64,000 nt of DNA from Alteromonas macleodii (GTDB lineage: Bacteria; Pseudomonadota; Gammaproteobacteria; Enterobacterales; Alteromonadaceae): contig NZ_LR812090.1 of assembly GCF_903772925.1 (NCBI RefSeq), forward strand, positions 2,500,333-2,564,332. The letters are read 5' to 3'. Every line of letters begins with the position of its first letter. The first letter of the stretch is position 1. Both the position numbers and the translations under genes were made by a program. Below the pieces are notes generated by a model. It saw only the letters and a list, made by a program, of their open reading frames with translations. It was not told where the DNA came from and made no database searches. Shown piece after piece: positions 1 to 6,544 of this stretch.

Positions 1-18
1 GGTTTGGTAACAAAGTAT

Positions 19-51
19 GGCTAACAAGCCACTTAAGACGGGACGTTATAT
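19..51 (+). repeat. attC remnant (left edge of array)
   Basis: A short GGCTAAC box is followed by AAGCC and, about 20 bases on, a GTTATAT core at 45-51. The bases after the core (GTTATATGC) are the reverse complement of GCATATAAC at 297-305, the R'' end of the following cassette, so this is the recombination point that starts the first complete cassette. At 33 bp it lacks the inner arm of a full site. Confidence 0.55.
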
Positions 52-82
52 GCCCATCACTTCATTTGCAAAAAAAGGAATT

Positions 83-286
83 ATGATGTTTTATTTTGAA
101 GTTATTCTTTTTATCTTTTTTGTTTGTTTTATCAGTTTCGGGTACAGGAAAAATAACCGGAATATGATGTTACTTGGCTCATTTTGTCTTTTTCTATCTC
201 TATCCGCAGGGCCATTTGTTGAAGGTGTTAACAAGGGGTTCGCTGAAAAGTCTCACGAACTTAAACAAAACAAAGTTACTGGGTAA
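83..286 (+). CDS. Cassette-encoded small membrane protein (67 aa)
   Basis: Unrecognised small protein. It has a hydrophobic segment at about residues 5-22, a basic turn (YRKNNRN), a second hydrophobic stretch at about 28-42, then a polar tail. The reading frame is open from position 17, but the upstream part runs through the attC remnant. The double ATG at 83/86 follows an AAGGAA ribosome site and is preferred. It is the only gene of its cassette (46 to about 389). Function unknown. Confidence 0.6.
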   Translation: MMFYFEVILFIFFVCFISFGYRKNNRNMMLLGSFCLFLSLSAGPFVEGVNKGFAEKSHELKQNKVTG

Positions 287-298
287 GCAATCAAGAGC

Positions 299-389
299 AT
301 ATAACAAGCCGCTGTAGTCGGTCGCAAGCTCCCTGGGGCGGCTTTGCTATTATGCCCTACGCGTTATCGCCCTTATATAAAAGTTAAGT
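299..389 (+). repeat. attC site
   Basis: R'' box ATATAAC (299-305), inner arm GGGGCGGCTTTGCTATTATG, tail CGCCCTTATATAAAAGTTA, core GTTAAGT at 383-389. About 91 bp and close to the consensus of this array. R'' matches the reverse complement of the first bases of its own cassette. Confidence 0.8.
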
Positions 390-423
390 GCTTTGTTTGC
401 CAAATCAAAATATGGAGTAATAA

Positions 424-1167
424 ATGGAATTTAGACACACTAAGCGTTTTCATATTGTATCGCTTCTGATACTGAGCATTTCATTGCTCTCAAAAGCTAG
501 TGCCAATGACATATATGATGCAGCGATCAATAACCCTGCAAGGCTAAAAGCAGACTTCGCATACGATCAAAAGCGGAAACCGTTAGATATTCTTCCTTTT
601 ACTCAGATAAAAAAGGGCGACAAAGTTCTCGAGCTTGGTGCAGGTGGTGGTTACACAACAGAATTGCTATCGTGGCTAGTTGGCGAATCTGGCAAAGTAT
701 ATGCGCACTTTCTTTATAACAAAGAACGTCTTGAAAACAATAGACTGTCAAATGTTATTTCACTTCGTAAGCACTCTTTAAATGAACATGCGCAAGTGCT
801 TGCTGAAAACGAAATTCAATCCAATAAATTGGATGCAATCATCATTTTTTTTGTTCTGCATGACATCTATCTAAATAATGAGATGAGTGATGAATTATTG
901 ACTAGTTTAATGGATGCATTAAAGCCAGGTGGAAGCTTGATTATATTAGACAACGCAGCTAAGCCGGATTCGGGTTTGACTAATATAAGCGATCTTCACC
1001 GGATTGGAGAGCATTTCGTCAAATCAGAACTGGAGCAAGCGGGTTTTGTATTTGATGGCCAAACATCTGTGCTCAGAAACAAGCAAGATGATCACACTAA
1101 ACCGTGGGGTGATTATGAAGGTTTGCAAGATCGTTTTGCTTATAGATTTAAAAAGACCGAAATATAA
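424..1167 (+). CDS. Exported class I SAM-dependent methyltransferase-like protein
   Basis: A 247-aa protein with an N-terminal hydrophobic signal (about residues 10-27, likely cleavage after SKASA). The methyltransferase fold follows: motif I VLELGAGGG at about 68-76, the acidic and hydrophobic motif IV area around LDAIIIFFVLHD, and KPGGSLIILD as the post-motif strand. The HRIGEHFVKSELEQAGF stretch and the DRFAYRFKK end match the COG4798 family of predicted methyltransferases, many of which carry signal peptides. Substrate unknown. The gene starts 35 bases after the cassette core and is the only gene in its cassette. Why an enzyme that uses cytosolic SAM would be exported is unclear; the signal could instead be a membrane anchor. 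Confidence 0.75.
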   Translation: MEFRHTKRFHIVSLLILSISLLSKASANDIYDAAINNPARLKADFAYDQKRKPLDILPFTQIKKGDKVLELGAGGGYTTELLSWLVGESGKVYAHFLYNKERLENNRLSNVISLRKHSLNEHAQVLAENEIQSNKLDAIIIFFVLHDIYLNNEMSDELLTSLMDALKPGGSLIILDNAAKPDSGLTNISDLHRIGEHFVKSELEQAGFVFDGQTSVLRNKQDDHTKPWGDYEGLQDRFAYRFKKTEI

Positions 1168-1178
1168 TTTTAAAACGC

Positions 1179-1254
1179 ACTTAAGAAAAATATTATGTGG
1201 GAATTTTACTCGCTGAAAAGCGCTCCTAAAATCCCTAAATGTTAAGCGTTAGAC
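1179..1254 (+). repeat. attC site, short
   Basis: R'' is GCACTTAAG (1177-1185), reverse complement of the cassette start GTTAAGTGC except for its last base (C to G). Arms GGGAATTTTAC and CCTAAAATCCC can pair imperfectly. Core GTTAGAC at 1248-1254; a second core-like GTTAAGC sits at 1241-1247. Confidence 0.6.
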
Positions 1255-1261
1255 ACTTGTC

Positions 1262-1690
1262 ATGGATATCACATTAACAGATCCTGCTATACCTCTCTTC
1301 CATTTTGAGGTCATCAGAAATGTCTCCATTGTAGCGGCATTTTTAAGTGTTGTTGTTGGCCTAATTTATAAGGTTAAATACGATACAGCCTTGAGCTTAT
1401 ATAAAATCATATTGTTTTCTCCTGTGGTACCAATATTGTGTACATACTATGGTTACAAACAATATCTTGACGTTTTTTACGCTTTTCATAACAAAGGGAG
1501 TGGGACTATCGAATTACACTTTGTTTACCCTGCAAATAAGCGGATAGTATTGGATAATCCAAAATCAACTTTCGATCCAGATGGAAGAAGCCAAACCTGT
1601 CGGCTAGTTTTCAGAAAGAATGGCGAAAAATATAGTAGCGCTAGCGCTAATGACGTATCTATGTGCAAACAAATTTCGAGATCGCTTTAG
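1262..1690 (+). CDS. Cassette-encoded membrane protein (142 aa)
   Basis: Unrecognised protein. Two hydrophobic segments (about residues 17-36 and 43-62) are followed by a soluble C-terminal domain of some 75 residues rich in charged and aromatic residues. The ATG lies only seven bases after the attC core and has no visible Shine-Dalgarno sequence, so translation may depend on the array transcript. Single gene of its cassette; function unknown. Confidence 0.65.
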   Translation: MDITLTDPAIPLFHFEVIRNVSIVAAFLSVVVGLIYKVKYDTALSLYKIILFSPVVPILCTYYGYKQYLDVFYAFHNKGSGTIELHFVYPANKRIVLDNPKSTFDPDGRSQTCRLVFRKNGEKYSSASANDVSMCKQISRSL

Positions 1691-1696
1691 GTACGT

Positions 1697-1804
1697 GTTT
1701 AACAAACAACTGTTGGCACTCACGGCGTTAGCTGGGACGCATATACGCAGGGCGGCTTCGCCATTATGCCCTACATGCCTGCGCCCCCTATTTAAAAGTT
1801 AGGA
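1697..1804 (+). repeat. attC site
   Basis: Consensus-like site of 108 bp. R'' GTTTAAC (1697-1703), arm CGCAGGGCGGCTTCGCC, then ATTATGCCCTACATGCC, tail CGCCCCCTATTTAAAAGTTA, core GTTAGGA (1798-1804). The extended R'' GTGTTTAAC pairs with the cassette start GTTAGACAC with one mismatch. Confidence 0.85.
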
Positions 1805-1813
1805 GACCAAGGT

Positions 1814-2203
1814 ATGTATCAGGTTAAAAGGATTTTTTGGTTTATACCGCTGAATGTTTTGATTCCCTCGTTTTGTGCCGCAGGGATCTACCTCTTATTG
1901 GCACGACTAGAGATTAATTCTTTTGATACTGCCTATTTGATATTTTCTTATCCAGTGGTTGGCATTAGCTCATTTTTAACCTACTGGTCTTTTGCTAGAG
2001 GTTTGAATTCGAAACCATATAGCCATGGATTTATCGTTTATATATTCAGTGCGATGATTCTGAATGTTTTTTTATCCGTGGCAATGAAGCAAATATATAC
2101 TTCTCCGACACTATATTTTGATTTTATTATTTCTGTTTCGGTGATGCTCATTGCAATAAAAGTTGGTTATCGAAAAAAGGATGTTTCAGGTGAGGTCTCC
2201 TAA
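1814..2203 (+). CDS. Cassette-encoded polytopic membrane protein (129 aa)
   Basis: Unrecognised protein with four predicted membrane segments: about residues 9-30, 38-58, 73-92 and 101-117. The attC core GTTAGGAGACC just upstream contains AGGAG eight bases before the ATG, so the recombination core also provides the ribosome binding site. The TAA stop (2201-2203) lies inside the R'' box of the following attC. Function unknown. Confidence 0.7.
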   Translation: MYQVKRIFWFIPLNVLIPSFCAAGIYLLLARLEINSFDTAYLIFSYPVVGISSFLTYWSFARGLNSKPYSHGFIVYIFSAMILNVFLSVAMKQIYTSPTLYFDFIISVSVMLIAIKVGYRKKDVSGEVS

Positions 2204-2264
2204 CAAGAGCATATTGGCGTTCACTGGCGCTCTTTGGGACATTTTTTATATGCTGGCATTAGGT
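2198..2264 (+). repeat. attC site, degenerate core
   Basis: R'' TCCTAAC (2198-2204). GGTCTCCTAAC (2194-2204) is a perfect 11-base reverse complement of the cassette start at 1798-1808. The 3' core reads ATTAGGT (2258-2264) instead of GTTAGGT, altering the G next to the cleavage point. Only 67 bp. Confidence 0.65.
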
Positions 2265-2284
2265 ACTGTGAGGTTAATTGACAT

Positions 2285-2788
2285 ATGGAGCATGAATTGA
2301 TTAGGCAAGTTCAACCTGAAGATTATGAAAGTATCGAAAAAATATATAACCATTATGTTTCAAATACCTCTGTTACGTTTGAAGAAACTACCGTTTCAAG
2401 CACCGACATTCAAAATAGAGTAGAAAAATCACGTAGTTCCAATCTTCCGTGGCTTGTTATGGAAATCAGTGGTTCTATCGTCGGTTATGCGTACGCGACC
2501 AAATGGAAAGAGAGAGCTGCATACAGATTTTCTGTAGAGTCTTCAGTTTACGTCTCCGAAAAGCATCACGGTAAAGGTTATGGAACTCTTCTATACACCG
2601 AATTACTTAAGAATTTGAATTTACTTGACGTAAACTCCGTAATCGGAGGCATTACGCTACCAAATCTTGCAAGTGTCGCATTGCACGAGAAACTGGGTAT
2701 GAAAAAAGTTGCTCACTTTAGCAATGTCGGTTTTAAGTTTGATAAGTGGTTGGACGTCGGCTATTGGCAGTTGAAACTGCGTACCTAA
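2285..2788 (+). CDS. GNAT acetyltransferase, phosphinothricin acetyltransferase-like
   Basis: A 167-aa GNAT-fold protein. It starts with IRQVQPEDYESIEKIYNHYV and has TFEE at about 31-34, both typical of the PAT/Bar branch. Acetyl-CoA motif A (HHGKGYG) is at about 94-100 and the C-terminal segment LPNLASVALHEKLGMKKVAHF is a clear GNAT motif B. The PAT family acetylates amino groups of small amino-acid-like compounds such as phosphinothricin or methionine sulfoximine; the natural substrate here is unknown. The stop codon overlaps the R'' box of its attC (ACCTAAC, 2783-2789). Confidence 0.85.
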   Translation: MEHELIRQVQPEDYESIEKIYNHYVSNTSVTFEETTVSSTDIQNRVEKSRSSNLPWLVMEISGSIVGYAYATKWKERAAYRFSVESSVYVSEKHHGKGYGTLLYTELLKNLNLLDVNSVIGGITLPNLASVALHEKLGMKKVAHFSNVGFKFDKWLDVGYWQLKLRT

Positions 2789-2823
2789 CAAAAAACAAGC
2801 CACTCACTTCGTAAAGGTTATGT
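2783..2823 (+). repeat. attC site, truncated (41 bp)
   Basis: R'' ACCTAAC (2783-2789); the extended GTACCTAAC pairs with TTAGGTAC at the start of the same cassette. Core GTTATGT at 2817-2823. The inner hairpin of about 50 bp found in full sites is missing. Confidence 0.6.
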
Positions 2824-2846
2824 GACCAAAGGAAATCAAAAATAAG

Positions 2847-3212
2847 GTGAAGTTTTCAAGTATAGCTTTTTCTCTTTTGTTACTAGCGGGTTGCACGACT
2901 GGTCGCTTAGAGTATATGACTCCAGAAGGAGAGACCAAATTCGCTTGTGAAGTGGAATATACTTGGGAACCTAGCGTAGACAAATATGCCGTCGAGTACA
3001 TTTTAAGTTATTGTGCAAAACAGGCAGCCGAAAAAGGTAATACTGTAATTCGAAGAGAACTACTCGAATTAGACTTATCCATTCCGAAGCCACCTAAAGG
3101 TAAGCAATGGAGCTTCGAATTAGCAAAATCGCTACATGAGCAAGAGAAAATCACCGATAAGCAATACGGCTACATAGTTGCGCACTTGGATTTAGGCCAT
3201 GACAAAAGTTGA
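2847..3212 (+). CDS. Cassette-encoded small lipoprotein (121 aa)
   Basis: Starts with GTG. The N-terminus MKFSSIAFSLLLLAGC is a lipoprotein signal with lipobox LLAGC (Cys at about 16), so the mature protein of about 105 residues should be membrane-anchored. The rest is mixed charged sequence with two more Cys (FACEVEY, SYCAKQ), ending in a Lys- and Glu-rich helix. No family recognised. Sits alone between two shortened attC sites. Confidence 0.65.
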   Translation: MKFSSIAFSLLLLAGCTTGRLEYMTPEGETKFACEVEYTWEPSVDKYAVEYILSYCAKQAAEKGNTVIRRELLELDLSIPKPPKGKQWSFELAKSLHEQEKITDKQYGYIVAHLDLGHDKS

Positions 3213-3227
3213 TGTATTGGAAATATT

Positions 3228-3280
3228 ACATAACAAAAAATATGCCCTACGTGCTATCGCCTTTTATTTAAAAGTTACGT
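3228..3280 (+). repeat. attC site, truncated (53 bp)
   Basis: R'' ACATAAC (3228-3234) is the exact reverse complement of its cassette start GTTATGT. The left arm is reduced to AAAAAA, but TATGCCCTACGTGCT and CGCCTTTTATTTAAAAGTTA, the right half of the consensus, remain. Core GTTACGT 3274-3280. Confidence 0.7.
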
Positions 3281-3311
3281 TTCTCAATGGTAGTTTTGGA
3301 ATTTTAGTACA

Positions 3312-3878
3312 ATGTTAAATATCGGACTTGTTTATTTTACTAACACAGACGTAACCGGCCAATTAATGCTAGCTGTAATAACAGAGCTTGAAGCTTATGG
3401 TTGTCAACTCATCATCCACAAGATTGAAGGCAATCAGATTATAGATGGCCGGTTTCAAAACCCCGACCTCTTTTCACAATTACATAAATGCCATGCGATC
3501 GTTTTTGGCTCACCAACCTACATGGGCAGTGTATCCGCTCAATTCAAAGCTTTTGCCGACGCCACAAGTGATTTCTGGGCTGAACAAAAGTGGGCGGGTA
3601 AGCTAGCCGCGGGTGTTACGTCAGGCACTGGGCTCAATGGAGATCAGTCATCCTCACTTGCATACATGCAGGTATTGGCCAGTCAACACGGAATGCTTTG
3701 GGTTAATCTGGACGCCACTTATCACGACACAGCAAAAGGCGTAAATAGGCTAGGTTGTCATTCAGGTGTTACAGCGCAAAGCTTGGACGGTTCAGTTAAC
3801 GAAATAGATTTAAAAACCGCGACTTATCTTGCTAGAAAAGTTATTGATTATGCAGAAAAGTTTAACAATGAAATCTAA
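3312..3878 (+). CDS. Flavodoxin-family NAD(P)H-dependent reductase, WrbA-like
   Basis: A 188-aa flavodoxin-fold protein. The FMN phosphate loop is a variant (VYFTNTDVTGQ, about 6-16). The second FMN loop VFGSPTYMGSVSAQFKAFAD is characteristic of WrbA/NADPH-dependent FMN reductases, as is SGTGLNGDQSSSL. Likely a two-electron quinone or flavin reductase in the cytosol; the electron acceptor is not deducible. Single gene of its cassette. Confidence 0.8.
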   Translation: MLNIGLVYFTNTDVTGQLMLAVITELEAYGCQLIIHKIEGNQIIDGRFQNPDLFSQLHKCHAIVFGSPTYMGSVSAQFKAFADATSDFWAEQKWAGKLAAGVTSGTGLNGDQSSSLAYMQVLASQHGMLWVNLDATYHDTAKGVNRLGCHSGVTAQSLDGSVNEIDLKTATYLARKVIDYAEKFNNEI

Positions 3879-3983
3879 AGAACGCGCAAGACGCTCTTCG
3901 CTTCGCGGGGCGCGGGGACACATATACGCAGGGCGGCTTCGCTACTTTCGACTTACGTTTCCCCCCTTAGCTTAGTGCTATAA
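3860..3983 (+). repeat. attC site, degenerate
   Basis: The middle (CGCAGGGCGGCTTCGCTAC) and right half are homologous to the array consensus. The core reads GCTATAA (3977-3983). The left box is uncertain: GTTTAAC (3860-3866) fits RYYYAAC but lies inside the end of the coding region. Confidence 0.55.
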
Positions 3984-4000
3984 CGATAAGGAACATCACT

Positions 4001-4354
4001 ATGCTTCTTACACCGAAAAATATAAAATCAGCAACTATAATGTCAGTTGTAATGGCATTAACGCTTTTTTTCATGCGTGGCTTTTATTCAGAAGTCGAGA
4101 TAACCCCTATCAACTTAATGCCTTATTTGCTATCAGCTTTTTGCGGCGTTGTTTTAGCTTTTTTGTACTTAACACTGTTCCCAAGCCAAAGGAAAAATAG
4201 TTTTCTCACATTTTTTATACCTGGTATTGCCTTAATAATTGTATTGCTTCTAACGGGATTAGCTAATTTATGGCTATTAGATGAGTTAACGTTTATGTTA
4301 GCTTTTATATTTGGCGGACAGGAAATTTCAAAGCCTATTGAAAAGTCATTATAA
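4001..4354 (+). CDS. Cassette-encoded polytopic membrane protein (117 aa)
   Basis: Unrecognised protein with three or four hydrophobic segments (about residues 12-28, 39-58, 68-88, 92-107). A good AAGGA ribosome site lies eight bases before the ATG. The stop codon abuts R'' TTATAAC (4349-4355). First of four consecutive cassettes with small membrane proteins. Confidence 0.65.
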   Translation: MLLTPKNIKSATIMSVVMALTLFFMRGFYSEVEITPINLMPYLLSAFCGVVLAFLYLTLFPSQRKNSFLTFFIPGIALIIVLLLTGLANLWLLDELTFMLAFIFGGQEISKPIEKSL

Positions 4355-4391
4355 CAAGCTGCTCAAGCGGAAGTGCTAGAGAATGTTTAAA
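4349..4391 (+). repeat. attC site, truncated (43 bp)
   Basis: R'' TTATAAC (4349-4355), CAAGC, a short middle and a core-like GTTTAAA (4385-4391). The inner conserved arm is absent. Confidence 0.45.
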
Positions 4392-4702
4392 TGGAACTAT
4401 TTTTTGCAAACTTGGTAACAATTGTATTCTTCATTACGGGGTATAAGCTCATTGAAAAAGCAATTTTTCCAATGCCCTCCACTCTGCTTAAAATTGCACT
4501 CTATTCACTTTTGATCTTCAGCTGTTTAGGCATTACTTCGTTTCTTTTTGCTATCGCTATCGGACTATGTTTACCAAATACATACCCAGTCACTTTTTCA
4601 TACAAAGCGCTGTTTATTTGCCCTTTTATTACTATCTACTTTTCATATAAGATGATACAAAACAAAAAACTGCTTTCTACACGCACATCACAAGCACATT
4701 AA
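4391..4702 (+). CDS. Cassette-encoded polytopic membrane protein (103 aa)
   Basis: Unrecognised protein with three hydrophobic segments (about residues 2-20, 31-55, 70-88) and a basic tail. The ATG shares its first base with the last base of the attC core and has no ribosome site, so it may be read from a very short leader or by coupling. Function unknown. Confidence 0.6.
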   Translation: MELFFANLVTIVFFITGYKLIEKAIFPMPSTLLKIALYSLLIFSCLGITSFLFAIAIGLCLPNTYPVTFSYKALFICPFITIYFSYKMIQNKKLLSTRTSQAH

Positions 4703-4799
4703 CGCTTGCTGCGCTTGCCAAGGACAAAATCACCTGGGCTCCCTACACTTCGTTTGGTGTTGTAGCCGCGTATTTTTCCCTTTGTTCGAGCCGTTAGCA
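4697..4799 (+). repeat. attC site
   Basis: R'' CATTAAC (4697-4703) overlaps the end of the coding region; core GTTAGCA (4793-4799). Inner part CACCTGGGCTCCCTACACTTCG differs from the main consensus but resembles the next site at 5146-5246. Confidence 0.6.
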
Positions 4800-4818
4800 G
4801 CCAGGAAAATAGAGTCGT

Positions 4819-5151
4819 ATGAAAGTAACTCAAATTTTCGGATTAATCATATCAATTTTAGCTTTTACCTATTACATGTCTTTTGCGCAGCGACTAGACT
4901 CACCTGATGCGCAAGGCTCAGTGGCGCTTGGGATTGGTCTTCTTTCTGTCTTTTTTTTAGCATTAATCTCTGCAATTTTGTTAATCCCAACCTCGATTAT
5001 TCTTTTAAGAAAAAAAGCTAGAGAGCGTCATAATTTTAATGGCTTAATTTGGAATACTGTTCTCGGGTTTAACACCGCGCTGGCGTTTTTTTATACGTTC
5101 ATTGGTCTATGGTCGGTGGGGACATTTATTGTTATATGGGCCGGCCGTTAA
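4819..5151 (+). CDS. Cassette-encoded polytopic membrane protein (110 aa)
   Basis: Unrecognised protein with three hydrophobic segments (about residues 3-21, 35-62, 81-106); the second is followed by a strongly basic loop (RKKARERHN). The TAA stop at 5149-5151 is inside the R'' box CGTTAAC. The cassette start GTTAGCAGCC and its end GGCCGTTAAC match 8 of 10 as reverse complements. Confidence 0.65.
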   Translation: MKVTQIFGLIISILAFTYYMSFAQRLDSPDAQGSVALGIGLLSVFFLALISAILLIPTSIILLRKKARERHNFNGLIWNTVLGFNTALAFFYTFIGLWSVGTFIVIWAGR

Positions 5152-5246
5152 CGATGCGCTATTGTCATTCCCTGCAGTCACTAAGACACTACCTGGGTAC
5201 TTCGCGGTTCTCGCCTTCGTCTGCGCGCCAAAGCTCAGCATTCGGT
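5146..5246 (+). repeat. attC site, degenerate core
   Basis: R'' CGTTAAC (5146-5152), inner ACCTGGGTACTTCG as in the preceding site, right core-like ATTCGGT (5240-5246). The following cassette ends in GTACCTAAC, whose reverse complement GTTAGGTAC matches ATTCGGTGC at 6 of 9 positions. Confidence 0.4.
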
Positions 5247-5257
5247 GCTTCACGGAT

Positions 5258-5605
5258 ATGAGCTTCGAAAGATTTCAAAAACATCGACACATCGTAGCTG
5301 ATAATATGGTTTGCGTATCTTATGACCGCTTTACCACAAAGTTTGAAGTGAAGATCGGTGGCACTATTGCTTACTCTAAGTATTTTTGTTTCTGGCCTAG
5401 GCATAACGCTACCGTTCAAATCGGTTCTAGTTCTTATGCGCTCAGTGTATATTGGTTTTTTATCTGGGGAGCGTCTTTAAAAAAGGACGATACAGTTGTT
5501 GTAAAAGAGCTACTGCCTAAACGCCGTAGGCGTTCTATTTCGCTTCTAGGCTATGGTGTTTTTATTATTTTACTTAGGGCTGCTTTTGTTGTTTTTGCTC
5601 CATAG
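5258..5605 (+). CDS. Cassette-encoded protein with C-terminal membrane segments (115 aa)
   Basis: Unrecognised protein. A soluble N-terminal part of about 70 residues is followed by a hydrophobic stretch (YWFFIWGAS), a basic block (KRRRRS) and a final membrane segment (LLGYGVFIILLRAAFVVFAP). The frame is open from 5102, but that part would overlap the preceding gene and the attC, so the ATG at 5258, 12 bases after the core, is preferred. Function unknown. Confidence 0.55.
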   Translation: MSFERFQKHRHIVADNMVCVSYDRFTTKFEVKIGGTIAYSKYFCFWPRHNATVQIGSSSYALSVYWFFIWGASLKKDDTVVVKELLPKRRRRSISLLGYGVFIILLRAAFVVFAP

Positions 5606-5606
5606 T

Positions 5607-5712
5607 ACCTAACAACAAAGTTATGTCGCCCGCAGGCGGTTTGGGGCACAAATTCATGCGCGGTTTCGCCATTATGCCTTACGTGCCTACGCCCCTTATT
5701 TTAAAGTTATGC
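5607..5712 (+). repeat. attC site
   Basis: Full-length (106 bp). R'' ACCTAAC (5607-5613), inner CGCGGTTTCGCCATTATGCC, tail ACGCCCCTTATTTTAAAGTTA, core GTTATGC (5706-5712). Confidence 0.8.
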
Positions 5713-5725
5713 CCAAGTTCAGATT

Positions 5726-6268
5726 ATGTCTTTGAAAAGCAATTTCAAATTAATGGCTGAGTACAATAAATGGATAAATGAGTCCATTTACTCGGCTGCG
5801 TCACATTTAAGTAGAGATTCACTTTCAGAAAACAAAGGCGCTTTCTTTGGTTCCATTATCGGAACCCTTAATCATATATTAGTCGCCGATGTCATTTGGC
5901 TAAAACGATTTGCGTCTCATCCCTCAAATTTTAGTTCATTGCATAGCCTCGCAATGACGCCATTACCAGAAAATCTCGATTCAATACTGTTTAGCGACTT
6001 TGCAAAGCTAAAAAATGAAAGAAACCGATTAGATGACGTAATTCTGGAGTTTGTTAATCAGCTCAGCGATGAGCTTTTGGACAGTGATTTATCCTATCAA
6101 AATTCAAATGGCGTCCCTTTCAAAAAGCCTTTTTCGCACCTCATACAACACTTTTTTAACCATCAAACTCATCATCGAGGTCAAATTTCTACATTGCTTT
6201 TTCAGTCTGGTATAGATTTAGGTGTCACAGATTTGTTGGCGAAAATACCCAATGCGTATGAAGTATAA
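5726..6268 (+). CDS. DinB-fold protein
   Basis: A 180-aa four-helix DinB/YfiT-like protein. NHILVADVIWLKRF (about 49-62) and the C-terminal HLIQHFFNHQTHHRGQ supply the His residues that usually form the metal site, and the LMAEYNKWIN start is typical. DinB-family proteins include metal-dependent thiol transferases and many of unknown role. The name does not mean a DNA polymerase. No ribosome site is visible; the ATG is 14 bases after the core. Single gene of the cassette. Confidence 0.8.
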   Translation: MSLKSNFKLMAEYNKWINESIYSAASHLSRDSLSENKGAFFGSIIGTLNHILVADVIWLKRFASHPSNFSSLHSLAMTPLPENLDSILFSDFAKLKNERNRLDDVILEFVNQLSDELLDSDLSYQNSNGVPFKKPFSHLIQHFFNHQTHHRGQISTLLFQSGIDLGVTDLLAKIPNAYEV

Positions 6269-6350
6269 TAAGGCTCGCGAAGGGACACATACATGCAGCG
6301 GTTTTGCCGATATTCCACAAACATTCGCTCTTATCATTTAAAAGTTAGGT
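6263..6350 (+). repeat. attC site
   Basis: R'' is degenerate (GTATAAT, 6263-6269). Inner GCAGCGGTTTTGCCGATATT and tail CGCTCTTATCATTTAAAAGT are recognisable. Core GTTAGGT (6344-6350). Confidence 0.65.
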
Positions 6351-6418
6351 ACTCATAAACAGAAATCAGCTCCACTGATGTTCTGATGTTGCCTTAGTAG
6401 AGACTTATTTATGAGTAC
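6349..6418 (+). promoter_or_regulatory. Long inverted repeat in cassette leader
   Basis: GTACTCATAAA (6349-6359) and TTTATGAGTAC (6408-6418) are perfect 11-bp arms. A smaller hairpin (ATCAG/CTGAT) lies between them. It starts within the attC core and precedes the PspC gene by about 125 bases. Could be an RNA hairpin, an operator or part of a recombination fold. Confidence 0.5.
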
Positions 6419-6544
6419 TCTATTAAAACAAACAAGCGTCTACTTCGAGTCTGCGCTTAGTTTTTTAGTTTGCTAGCTGTCATTTGTGTCTTGTAATCTG
6501 TAAGCTGGTTACTAAGATTTTTTCTTCATGAAACAGGAGGTTTT

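Noticed and set aside
1620..1802. A 60-codon plus-strand frame running through the attC site at 1697-1804
   Set aside because: It overlaps the end of the real cassette gene and is mostly attC sequence; no start signal.
5102..5257. Upstream extension of the 5258-5605 gene
   Set aside because: It overlaps the preceding gene by 50 bases and crosses the attC; the ATG at 5258 is 12 bases after the core.
6411..6476. A 21-codon frame starting inside the inverted repeat before the PspC gene
   Set aside because: Too short, no ribosome site and no clear protein character; the inverted repeat explains the sequence.
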